Part shown: in pieces, positions 56,218 through 64,000 of the stretch
How the letters are laid out: every line of letters begins with the position of its first letter
How positions within the stretch are numbered: the stretch's first letter is position 1
Assembly (NCBI GenBank): GCA_963746735.1
Contig: CAVVCO010000021.1
Location: 1-64,000 of the forward strand
DNA length: 64,000 nt
Reading direction: 5' to 3'
Source: CAVSWT01 sp963746735
GTDB lineage: Bacteria > Bacteroidota > Ignavibacteria > Ignavibacteriales > Ignavibacteriaceae
Program-made: the position numbers and the translations under genes
The notes under the pieces: model-generated
Seen by the model: the letters and a program-made list of their open reading frames with translations, nothing else
Told to the model about the DNA's origin: nothing
The model's database searches: none

Positions 56218-57363
56218 ATGAATATAATTATTAAAATTTCCTTTCTTATTTTTTCATTCCTTTTAATTTCTTGTAATAATAATTCCGGGGAAAATAAACC
56301 TATGAGTTCAATTCAAAAAGAAAAATACGGTGAAACAAAAGACGGGGCACAAATCGACTTGTATACCTTGACGAATAAAAATGGCTTAAAGGTTAACATT
56401 ACCAATTATGGTGCAATTGTTCAATCACTTTATGTTCCGGATAAGAATAATAAAATGCAAGATGTTGTGCTTGGCTTTGACTCGCTTGACAGCTACTTAA
56501 AAATGAGTCCATATTTTGGAGCAATAGTGGGACGATATGGGAACAGAATTGATAAGGGCAAATTCAAATTAAATGGGAAAGAATATCAGCTTACAATTAA
56601 TGATGGTAAAAATCATCTACACGGCGGAACTAACGGATTTGATAAAAGAGTCTGGCAGGCAGAGGAAGTTAAAAGTGACTTGGGTCCTGCATTAAAGCTA
56701 ACTTACAAAAGTGCTGATATGGAAGAAGGCTATCCTGGTAATTTAACTTTGAATGTAACCTATACTCTAACCAATGATAATGAATTAAGAATAGATTACA
56801 GCGCTACTACTGATAAAGAAACTATTCTAAATCCTACACATCATTCATATTTTAATTTAAGTGGTGATCCAAACAATACAATATTAAATGAAAAACTAAT
56901 GATTGATGCTGAAAAATTTACTCCAATAGACGATGGTTTGATCCCAACAGGAAAACTTGATGATGTTGCAGGGACACCAATGGATTTTAGACAGCCAACA
57001 ACAATAGGTTCAAGAATAAATGATGATTATGAACAATTAAAATTCGGACATGGATACGATCATAATTGGGTGCTAAATAATTATAACGGTAGTGTAAGAA
57101 AAGTTGCGAGCGTTTATGATTCAAGCAGCGGAATATTTATGGAAGTATTCACTGATCAACCGGGCCTTCAATTTTATTCGGGGAATTTTCTAAATGGAAC
57201 CCTCAAAGGGAAAAAAGGAATTGTCTACAAATATAGAACCGGACTTTGCCTTGAAGCTCAGCATTTCCCGGATTCACCGAACGAAAAAGATTTTCCTCCT
57301 GTTACTCTAAAACCAGGTGATGTTTATAAGCAAACGACATATTATAAATTTTTGACAAAGTAG
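56218..57363 (+). CDS. galM: Aldose 1-epimerase, lipoprotein
   Basis: A 381-residue mutarotase with a lipoprotein signal (lipobox LLISC). Family motifs: 'GAIVGRYGNRIDKGKF', 'HLHGGTNGFDKRVW', the catalytic His in 'NPTHHSYFNLSG', 'GHGYDHNWVLNN' and the catalytic Glu in 'TGLCLEAQHFPDSPN'. It equilibrates alpha and beta anomers of xylose, arabinose or galactose, here in the periplasm, which can speed uptake by the adjacent sodium symporter. It lies 87 bases after xylA and 77 before the transporter. Confidence 0.93.
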   Translation: MNIIIKISFLIFSFLLISCNNNSGENKPMSSIQKEKYGETKDGAQIDLYTLTNKNGLKVNITNYGAIVQSLYVPDKNNKMQDVVLGFDSLDSYLKMSPYFGAIVGRYGNRIDKGKFKLNGKEYQLTINDGKNHLHGGTNGFDKRVWQAEEVKSDLGPALKLTYKSADMEEGYPGNLTLNVTYTLTNDNELRIDYSATTDKETILNPTHHSYFNLSGDPNNTILNEKLMIDAEKFTPIDDGLIPTGKLDDVAGTPMDFRQPTTIGSRINDDYEQLKFGHGYDHNWVLNNYNGSVRKVASVYDSSSGIFMEVFTDQPGLQFYSGNFLNGTLKGKKGIVYKYRTGLCLEAQHFPDSPNEKDFPPVTLKPGDVYKQTTYYKFLTK

Positions 57364-57440
57364 AATTAAACTAACTAAAAAAATTATTCTTAAGCACTAA
57401 AAAACTAATTTATTAATTTTTTCATTGTTAGAGAGGGATC

Positions 57441-59192
57441 ATGTCAACTTTACAAACTTTAGACTGGATCATAATTGCAGGTTATTTTGCAATTATACTT
57501 GGTTTAGCCTGGTGGGTAATAAAACAACGTCAAGATACTTCAACAGATTACTTTCTTGCCGGACGTCACTTAGGCTGGTTCATTGTCGGTGCTTCAATTT
57601 TTGCTTCTAATATCGGCTCTGAACATCTTGTTGGTTTAGCTGGTTCAGGTGCCACGGATGGTGTTGCCATGGCTCATTACGAATTACACGCCTGGTGTTT
57701 GCTTGTACTTGGCTGGGTAATGGTACCTTTTTATATGAGATCAAAAGTTTTTACAATGCCTGAGTTTTTGGAAAGAAGGTTCTCCCCTAGCGCAAGAACT
57801 TTGCTTTCAGTTATTTCTTTAGTCGCTTATATACTTACAAAAATCGCAGTCGGCATTTTCGCCGGAGGAATAGTATTTAGTGTTCTACTTCCTGATATTT
57901 CTTTCTTGGGATTAGACAGTTTTTGGATCGGCTCAATTTTGGTAATTGTACTTACAGGTATTTATACTATTCTCGGAGGTATGAAAGCAGTAGCTTATAC
58001 AGAAGCTTTGCAGACTTTAATTTTAATTTTCGGTTCAATTTTAGTTACCTGGTTCGGGCTTCAAGCATTGGGCGGGTGGCATGTATTAAAAGAAACTGTT
58101 GGCCCTGAAATGCTTAATCTTTGGAAACCCTTAGTACCCGCAGGTGTGCAGGGAACATGGGCCCCGGTAAATGAAGCCGGAAAAATGGCCTGGTATTTTA
58201 ACGGAAATTATCCCTGGCTTGGGATGTTATTTGCCGCACCAATAATTGGGTTATGGTACTGGACAACTGATCAGTACATAGTCCAGAGAGCAATCAGTGC
58301 TAAAAGTGTAACCGAAGCAAGAAGAGGATCAATTGCAGCGGGATTTTTAAAACTTCTTCCTGTATTTATTTTTATTATCCCCGGTTTAATTTGTTTTGCA
58401 ATTGCCAAAAACGGTGTTATTCCTGAAATACAACATGAACTGTATGGAGCTAATGGTCAATTGATAAGAGATAACGCTCAAAAAGCATTTCCATTATTAG
58501 TTGCTTATGTTTTGCCAATTGGTGTTCGCGGTATTGTTGTTGCGGGTTTGCTTGCCGCATTGATGAGTTCACTCGCCGGTGTTTTTAATGCTTCTTCTAC
58601 CCTCTTCACAATGGATTTTTACTCGAGGTTAAGGCCAAATTCATCTCAAAAACAATTAGTCTGGATTGGAAGAGTTGCAACCGGTGTGATGGTTTTAATT
58701 GGTTTATTGTGGATTCCGGTAATTCAAGGCGGAAAAGGATTATACGATTACCTTCAAGGAGTTCAAGCTTATCTGGCGCCTCCTATTTTCGTAGTTTTCT
58801 TCCTAGGAGTTTTTTGGAAAAGATTAAATGCTAAAGGATGTATGTCGGCATTAATAGTTGGATTTTTAATGGGGTTATTCCGCCTTGCTGTTGATACTCC
58901 TGTTAAATTGATGGATGGATTCAGCTATACACAAGGCTCATTTCTCTGGATAATCAATAATATATTTTTCCAATATTACAGTTTACTTATAACAGTTGTT
59001 TGCATAATAACTATGATAGTTGTAAGCTATGCAACAGAAGTTCCGTCTTATGAAAAATTAAACGGATTGACATTCAGTACAACCTCAGAAGAGGATAAGA
59101 AAGAAACAAGAAGCAGTTGGTCCAAGGGTGATGTTATTGCTTCTGTTCTTCTAGTTGTAATAATAATTATTATCTACTCTTATTTCTCCTAA
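57441..59192 (+). CDS. Sodium/sugar symporter (SSS/SGLT family)
   Basis: A 583-residue membrane protein with about 14 hydrophobic segments and the SSS signatures 'DYFLAGRHLGWFIVGASIFA', 'SNIGSEHLVGLAGSGATDG', 'GGMKAVAYTEALQTLILIFG' and 'GVRGIVVAGLLAALMSSLAG'. It resembles vSGLT-type transporters that take galactose, xylose or arabinose with sodium. The gene lies between galM and araD and ends at a strong terminator, so a pentose substrate is likely. A GAGAGG ribosome site stands 6 bases before the start. Confidence 0.92.
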   Translation: MSTLQTLDWIIIAGYFAIILGLAWWVIKQRQDTSTDYFLAGRHLGWFIVGASIFASNIGSEHLVGLAGSGATDGVAMAHYELHAWCLLVLGWVMVPFYMRSKVFTMPEFLERRFSPSARTLLSVISLVAYILTKIAVGIFAGGIVFSVLLPDISFLGLDSFWIGSILVIVLTGIYTILGGMKAVAYTEALQTLILIFGSILVTWFGLQALGGWHVLKETVGPEMLNLWKPLVPAGVQGTWAPVNEAGKMAWYFNGNYPWLGMLFAAPIIGLWYWTTDQYIVQRAISAKSVTEARRGSIAAGFLKLLPVFIFIIPGLICFAIAKNGVIPEIQHELYGANGQLIRDNAQKAFPLLVAYVLPIGVRGIVVAGLLAALMSSLAGVFNASSTLFTMDFYSRLRPNSSQKQLVWIGRVATGVMVLIGLLWIPVIQGGKGLYDYLQGVQAYLAPPIFVVFFLGVFWKRLNAKGCMSALIVGFLMGLFRLAVDTPVKLMDGFSYTQGSFLWIINNIFFQYYSLLITVVCIITMIVVSYATEVPSYEKLNGLTFSTTSEEDKKETRSSWSKGDVIASVLLVVIIIIIYSYFS

Positions 59193-59217
59193 GAAAATAA
59201 GAAATCATAAATTATTT

Positions 59218-59246
59218 AAAGACGCTCTTCCGGAGCGTCTTTTATT
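59218..59246 (+). terminator. Rho-independent terminator after the sugar symporter
   Basis: A perfect 10-base stem AAAGACGCTC / GAGCGTCTTT with a 5-base loop runs into a U-rich stretch, 25 bases after the symporter stop. It separates the xylose part of the block from araD-araA, which therefore need another promoter. Confidence 0.9.
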
Positions 59247-59365
59247 ATAAAACCACTTTAATTCATACATATTGTTTAGTAGTTTTTGTTGTTTGAAATA
59301 AAATACTATGTAACTTTACAAGTATTCTTAATCCTTGTTTATTAAAAACTACCTGAGAGATTTTC

Positions 59366-60055
59366 ATGTTAAAAACTTTAAAACAAAAAGTATTGCAAGC
59401 CAATCTAGCTTTGGTTAAATATCAATTAGTAACATTAACCTGGGGAAATGTCAGCGGTATCGACAGAAAGAAAAAATTAGTTGTTATAAAACCTAGTGGT
59501 GTTGATTATAATTCAATGACTGTTGATGACATGGTAGTTGTAGATTTAAATGGAAAAGTTGTTGAAGGGAAAAAGCGTCCTTCATCTGATACTCCTACAC
59601 ATGTTGAATTATACAAAGCCTTCCCTTCTATTGGCGGAATCACTCACAGCCACAGTCAATACGCAACGATATTTGCTCAAGCTTGTAAGGAAATACCTTG
59701 TTTCGGGACAACCCATGCAGATCATTTTAATGGGTCTGTGCCAGTTACAAAATTTTTAAGTGAAGATGAAGTTAACTCTAATTATGAACTAAATACTGGC
59801 AAGGTTATTATAAAAAGATTTAAAGGCTTGGACCCAATTTCAGTTCCGGGAGTACTTGTTGCCGGCCATGCTCCATTTACTTGGGGTAAAGACCCCATGG
59901 ATTCCGTAAAAAATAATCTTGTTCTTGAAAGAATAGCAAACATGGCAATTCATAGTTTGCTGCTTAATCCTAATTTAAAAAGCTTACCTGATTATATTTT
60001 AAATAAGCACTATTCACGCAAGCACGGGCCTGATGCCTATTACGGACAGAAATAA
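59366..60055 (+). CDS. araD: L-ribulose-5-phosphate 4-epimerase
   Basis: A 229-residue class II aldolase-fold epimerase. Substrate loop 'LTWGNVSGIDRKKKLVVIKP', zinc His pair in 'GITHSHSQYATIFAQACK' (H94, H96), 'HADHFNGSVPVT' and the distal His of 'VAGHAPFTWGKDP' are visible. The length and the GHAPFTWG motif fit AraD rather than fuculose aldolase. It turns L-ribulose 5-phosphate into D-xylulose 5-phosphate, after araA and a kinase. Confidence 0.94.
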   Translation: MLKTLKQKVLQANLALVKYQLVTLTWGNVSGIDRKKKLVVIKPSGVDYNSMTVDDMVVVDLNGKVVEGKKRPSSDTPTHVELYKAFPSIGGITHSHSQYATIFAQACKEIPCFGTTHADHFNGSVPVTKFLSEDEVNSNYELNTGKVIIKRFKGLDPISVPGVLVAGHAPFTWGKDPMDSVKNNLVLERIANMAIHSLLLNPNLKSLPDYILNKHYSRKHGPDAYYGQK

Positions 60056-60167
60056 TAATAGCTAAGTTATTATTATTAAAGTTAATTAAGGGAAAAATGT
60101 TTAACGCTTATCATTTTAAATATTTTTTTCTTTATTTTTATCAGACTTAATTTTGAAGGAAATTCAT

Positions 60168-61669
60168 ATGAGAGAATTTAAAGAATTTGAAGTGTGGTTC
60201 ATTACTGGAAGCCAGCATTTATATGGGAATGAAATTTTAAAACAAGTAGAAGATCATTCCAAAGAAATTGTTAAAAGTCTTTCCAGTTCAAAAAAAATAC
60301 CAGTTAAAATTAAATTTAAATCAGTATTAACCACTCCGGAATCAATCTACAATATTTGTCTTGAAGCTAACAATTCAAAAAATTGTATTGGCTTAGTAAT
60401 GTGGATGCATACCTTCTCCCCTGCTAAAATGTGGATTGCAGGATTGAAGGTTCTTCAAAAACCTTTTCTGCATTTACACACTCAATTTAATCTTGATTTA
60501 CCCTGGGATTCAATTGATATGGACTTTATGAACTTGAACCAGTCTGCTCACGGCGACAGAGAATTCGGATACATTTGCACAAGAATGAATAAATCCAGAA
60601 AAGTAGTTGTAGGCCATTGGAAAGACGAATCGGTTCAAGAAAAAATAGCGATATGGACACGAGCAGCTTCAGCAGTTTTAGATTCCAAAGGGGCAAAAAT
60701 TGCGCGCTTTGGAGATAACATGAGAAATGTAGCAGTAACCGAAGGCGATAAAGTTGAAGCGCAAATTCGTTTTGGCTATTCGGTAAATGGATATGGAGTT
60801 GGTGATCTTAGTGGCTTATGTAAATAAAGTTTCTGATAAAGCAATCAATGAACTTATTTCAGAATACGAAAAGAAATATGATATTACAGATGATTTAAAG
60901 AAAGGAAACAAAAAACATCAATCATTAAGAGATGCTGCAAAAATTGAACTAGGAATAAAAGCATTTCTTGAAGATGGCGGATTTAAAGGATTCACAACTA
61001 CATTTGAAGATCTTCACGGACTTACTCAGCTTCCAGGGTTTATCTGTTCAAAGATTAATGGCACAAGGCTATGGATTTGGTGCTGAAGGTGATTGGAAGG
61101 CTGCCGGTCTGGTTAGAGCTGTTAAAGTTATGTCTGACGGACTAGAAGGTGGTTCTTCCTTTATGGAAGATTATACATATCATCTCAATCCTTCATCGCA
61201 AAAAGTTTTAGGTGCACACATGCTGGAGATTTGTGAATCAATTGCTGCTGAAAAGCCATTTCTTGATATCAAACCTCTATCGATTGGCGGGAAAGCTGAT
61301 CCGCCAAGATTAATTTTTAATACATCACCAGGCCCTGCTGTAAATGCTTCTGTCGTTGATATGGGAAATAGATTTCGAATGATAGTTAATGAAGTTGAAG
61401 TTGTTAATCCCGATAACCCGCTCCCCCAATTACCGGTTGCAAGAGCACTCTGGATTCCAAAACCTAATCTTGAAATTGCAGCTTCAGCCTGGATATTAGC
61501 TGGCGGCTCTCATCATACTGCATTCAGTAAAGCAATTACAAGAGAATATCTTGAAGATTACGCTGAGATGATTGGGTTAGAGTTTTTATTAATAAATGAA
61601 TCAACAGATTTATTCGAATTCAAAAAAGAATTAAAATGGAACGATGCATATTATTCACTGAATAAGTAA
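60168..61669 (+). CDS. araA: L-arabinose isomerase, two frame breaks
   Basis: Three frames together give a 500-residue AraA. The start is the ATG at 60168 with AAGGAAA upstream, not the earlier TTG. Blocks in order: 'WFITGSQHLYGNE', 'MWMHTFSPAKMWI', 'LNQSAHGDREFGYI', 'ARFGDNMRNVAVTEGDKVEA', 'FTTTFEDLHGL', 'QGYGFGAEGDWKAAGLVRAV', 'DYTYHL', 'GGSHHTAFS'. An extra A at about 60810 (after 'YGVGDL') and one extra T in 61039-61041 (after 'QLPG') break it. Both sides of each break are well conserved and the C-terminus is complete, so recent change or sequence error is likely. It isomerises L-arabinose to L-ribulose. Confidence 0.92.
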
Positions 61670-61679
61670 AACTGATTTT

Positions 61680-62276
61680 ATGTTAGAACAAATTTTGATC
61701 GATGCTAGTGTTAAAGCAATTATTTTTGATTGTGATGGAACCCTTGTGGATTCAATGCCGCTGCACATGAAAGCCTGGAAAGAAGCATTTAAAATTCTAA
61801 ATGAAAAATTTGAAAGAGATTTTCTTTATTCCGCAAAAGGAATGAAAGAAACAGATATTATTGAACTGTATAACAAGAATTACAACTCCAATATCAATCC
61901 GCTTAAAATTGTTTCTGTTAAACAAGAATATTTTTATAATCACATTGAATCTGTAAAACCTATTGACCCCGTTGTTGAAATTGCAAAAACTTACTACGGC
62001 AAACTTCCTCTTGGTGTTGTTTCGGGCAGCGTTAAAAAAATTGTGCATAAAGAATTAGAAATAATTGGAATTTTTCACCTCTTCAAAAATATCTTAACTG
62101 CCGATGATCCATTTAAGCCAAAGCCGGATGCAGAAATATTCTTTGCTTCTGCTAATAATTTAAATATTGAACCAAAAGATTGTTTAGTATTTGAAGACGG
62201 TGATGCAGGTTTGAAAGCAGCAGAAAATGCAGGCATGAAGACACTTGATGTTAGAGAATACTTTGAAATAAATTGA
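61680..62276 (+). CDS. HAD-family sugar-phosphate phosphatase/phosphomutase-like
   Basis: A 198-residue HAD hydrolase of the beta-phosphoglucomutase-like group. Motif I is 'IIFDCDGTLVDSMPLHMKAW', the cap follows, motif II is 'GVVSGS', and motif IV is 'KPKPDAEIFFASANNLN' with 'CLVFEDGDAGLKAAENAGM'. Such proteins hydrolyse small sugar phosphates. Next to araA (10 bases) it may clear mis-phosphorylated pentoses or act on a sugar phosphate of this operon. The substrate is not defined by the motifs. Confidence 0.82.
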   Translation: MLEQILIDASVKAIIFDCDGTLVDSMPLHMKAWKEAFKILNEKFERDFLYSAKGMKETDIIELYNKNYNSNINPLKIVSVKQEYFYNHIESVKPIDPVVEIAKTYYGKLPLGVVSGSVKKIVHKELEIIGIFHLFKNILTADDPFKPKPDAEIFFASANNLNIEPKDCLVFEDGDAGLKAAENAGMKTLDVREYFEIN

Positions 62277-62286
62277 AAGGTTAAAG

Positions 62287-63327
62287 TTGAAACAAGCAGC
62301 ACTTAACGGTATTGGCAAAATTGAAATAATTGATGGCCCAAAACCGGTTTTGAAAAATGATAATGACGTTCTTCTAAAAATTCATACTGTTGGAATTTGC
62401 GGCTCAGATATGCATTATTACAAAGAAGGAAAAATAGGAGAACAAATTATTAACTTTCCTTTCACAGTTGGGCATGAATGTTCGGCAACTGTGGAAGAGA
62501 TTGGCTCAAAAGTTAAACGAGTTAAAGTTGGTGATTTGGTTGCTGTTGAACCTAACGTTGCCTGCCATCATTGTTCTCAATGCCAAAATAATAGAGAACA
62601 TACTTGCTTGAATCAAAAGTTTTTAGGAGCACCAGGACAGCTCGACGGTGGGCTAGCTGAATATATTGTTATGCCTGAATCAAATTGTTTCCCAGTCCCC
62701 CAAAATATTAATGGAGAAATGGCTGCTTTAATCGAACCTCTTTCAATCGGTTATTATTCAGCAACATTTGTACAAAAATTAAAACATATTGATTCGGTAG
62801 CTATACTTGGAGTCGGCCCGATCGGTTTAGCTGTTTTACATTCTCTTAAAAGTATGAACTATAAAAATATTTTTGTTACAGATAAACTAGATTATCGTTT
62901 AATAGCGGCAAAAGCTGCTGGCGCTGATTTCACAGGTAATCCGGATGAAGAAGATATCGTATCTATATTTAAATATGAAAACCCTGATCTGTTCGATGTA
63001 GTTATTGAATGCTGCGGCAAGCAGGAAGCAATTGATCAGGCTGTAAATCTTTTAAAACCCGGAGGATTACTTTTAATAGTAGGAATTCCTGAAATTGAAA
63101 GAATTTCATTTGATATAAGCGTATCAAGAAGAAAAGAAATTACAATTCAAAATGTTAGAAGACAAAATAACGGCGTGCAGCCTTCAATAGATTTGACTGC
63201 TGAAGGAAAGTGGTCGCCTGAGTCAATGATTACTCATAGATTTCCTTTTGAAAAAGCTGACGAAGCTTTCAAAATCGTCAATGATTATAAAGACGGTGTT
63301 ATAAAAGCGATGATTTATTTTCAATAA
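62287..63327 (+). CDS. Zinc-dependent alcohol/polyol dehydrogenase
   Basis: A 346-residue medium-chain dehydrogenase. Catalytic zinc residues are in 'GICGSDMHYYKEG' and 'VGHECSATVEEIG', structural zinc cysteines in 'ACHHCSQCQNNREHTC', and NAD-binding 'VAILGVGPIGLAVLHSL'. It starts with TTG, with AAAGG upstream. The family includes sorbitol, L-idonate and L-threonine dehydrogenases. The gene directly downstream encodes L-fuconate dehydratase, so oxidation of fucose, fuconate products or another 6-deoxy sugar acid is plausible but not proved. Confidence 0.82.
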   Translation: MKQAALNGIGKIEIIDGPKPVLKNDNDVLLKIHTVGICGSDMHYYKEGKIGEQIINFPFTVGHECSATVEEIGSKVKRVKVGDLVAVEPNVACHHCSQCQNNREHTCLNQKFLGAPGQLDGGLAEYIVMPESNCFPVPQNINGEMAALIEPLSIGYYSATFVQKLKHIDSVAILGVGPIGLAVLHSLKSMNYKNIFVTDKLDYRLIAAKAAGADFTGNPDEEDIVSIFKYENPDLFDVVIECCGKQEAIDQAVNLLKPGGLLLIVGIPEIERISFDISVSRRKEITIQNVRRQNNGVQPSIDLTAEGKWSPESMITHRFPFEKADEAFKIVNDYKDGVIKAMIYFQ

Positions 63328-63359
63328 AATTTTAATTCTGAATTTATACGAGAATAATA

Positions 63360-64000
63360 ATGCCCATAACAATTAAAGAAGTAATTGCTAAAGATATAAG
63401 ATTCCCTACCAGTAAATTTTTAGATGGTTCAGATGCAATGAACCCTGATCCTGATTATTCAGCAGCATATGTAATCCTTAAAACTGATCACCCTGATGGA
63501 ATTGAAGGGCACGGGCTTACATTCACAATCGGAAGAGGAAATGAAATTTGTGTCCAGGCAATTAAGTCAATGTCTTATTTGGTGATTGGAAAAACGTTAG
63601 AATCTTTCACCGGCAATATGGGAAAGTTCTGGAAGATGATGATGAGCGATAGCCAGCTTAGATGGCTCGGCCCCGAGAAGGGTGTCATTCATCTTGCAGC
63701 CGGAGCAATCATAAATGCTGTGTGGGATCTTTATGCTAAAGTTGAAAAAAAGCCGTTGTGGAAATTAATTGCTGATATGTCGCCTGAAGAATTTGTCTCA
63801 TGTGTTGATTTCAGTTACATCACAGATGCGATTACAAAAGATGAAGCCCTTGCCATCTTAAAAAAGAATCACAATTCTAAACAAGAAAGAATTAATTACT
63901 TGCTTCAAAACGGCTACCCAGCTTATACTACTTCTGCTGGATGGTTAGGTTATAGCGATGAAAAAATTAGAAGGCTATGCCGTGAATCAAAAAATGATGG
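63360..64000 (+). CDS. L-fuconate dehydratase (enolase superfamily), 3' partial
   Basis: The reading frame is open to the window edge (213 codons). The N-terminal part 'RFPTSKFLDGSDAMNPDPDY' and 'EGHGLTFTIGRGNE', then 'QLRWLGPEKGVIHLAAGAI' and 'LQNGYPAYTTSAGWLGY', match L-fuconate dehydratase closely, whereas rhamnonate, galactarate and mannonate dehydratases of the superfamily lack the SDAMNPDPDYS block. It dehydrates L-fuconate to 2-keto-3-deoxy-L-fuconate in the oxidative fucose route. The metal-binding acidic residues lie beyond the edge. Rhamnogalacturonan and xyloglucan side chains carry fucose, which fits the locus. Confidence 0.85.
   Translation, partial: MPITIKEVIAKDIRFPTSKFLDGSDAMNPDPDYSAAYVILKTDHPDGIEGHGLTFTIGRGNEICVQAIKSMSYLVIGKTLESFTGNMGKFWKMMMSDSQLRWLGPEKGVIHLAAGAIINAVWDLYAKVEKKPLWKLIADMSPEEFVSCVDFSYITDAITKDEALAILKKNHNSKQERINYLLQNGYPAYTTSAGWLGYSDEKIRRLCRESKND

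Noticed and set aside
60801..60820. Programmed +1 frameshift in araA at CTT AGT G, resembling the yeast Ty1 slippery site CUU AGG C
   Set aside because: No araA is known to use recoding, a second break follows 230 bases later, and similar breaks occur in many unrelated genes here.

Overview
The window is AT-rich bacterial DNA that looks like Ignavibacteriales or a close relative (Bacteroidota/Chlorobi side). Six secreted proteins end in the type IX secretion (T9SS) sorting domain with the 'NYPNPFNPSTKI' signature and a basic 'KKM.LLK' tail that is typical of that group. A TonB-dependent receptor, a Nudix-type sugar regulator and an SDR-type fructuronate reductase fit the same placement. No rRNA, tRNA, CRISPR array, phage gene or insertion sequence was seen.

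Layout. 1-1.5 kb: end of a SpoIIE-type phosphatase and a small membrane protein. 1.6-7.6 kb: leftward tripartite RND efflux operon (TolC, adaptor, pump). 8.4-12.2 kb: outer-membrane barrel, STAS/SEC14-like protein, thioredoxin reductase with an odd thioredoxin partner, and a secreted repeat protein. 12.4-51.7 kb: a leftward run of about 28 genes for pectin and rhamnogalacturonan breakdown and hexuronate catabolism. 52.4-64 kb: an AraR-like Nudix regulator, then rightward xylose, arabinose and probably fucose genes, cut by the window edge inside an L-fuconate dehydratase gene.

How it works. T9SS-exported enzymes (CE8 pectin methylesterase, PL1 and PL9 pectate lyases, beta-helix proteins) attack pectin at the cell surface. 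A TonB receptor without a SusD partner probably imports oligomers. Periplasmic GH28, GH105, PL10, an SGNH acetylesterase and an alpha/beta esterase finish them. ExuT imports uronates. KduI and KduD handle unsaturated uronate; UxaC, the epimerase UxaE and an SDR UxuB take galacturonate to mannonate; KDG kinase and KDPG aldolase finish the Entner-Doudoroff route. Mannonate dehydratase (UxuA) is not in the window. Instead the cluster holds a LarA-type nickel epimerase homologue, a second PfkB kinase, PdxB and 6-phosphogluconate dehydrogenase side by side. This suggests a mannonate-to-gluconate branch into the pentose phosphate pathway, which is the most interesting hypothesis here.

Caution on the sequence. 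I count about 20 one-base frame breaks in at least eleven genes, including pdxB and a small membrane protein, many of them in short homopolymers. In every case the homologous protein continues intact in the next frame. This looks more like consensus error than gene decay, but about half of the breaks fall in two adjacent genes (31.3-36.7 kb), one of which also has an in-frame stop, so local decay is not excluded.
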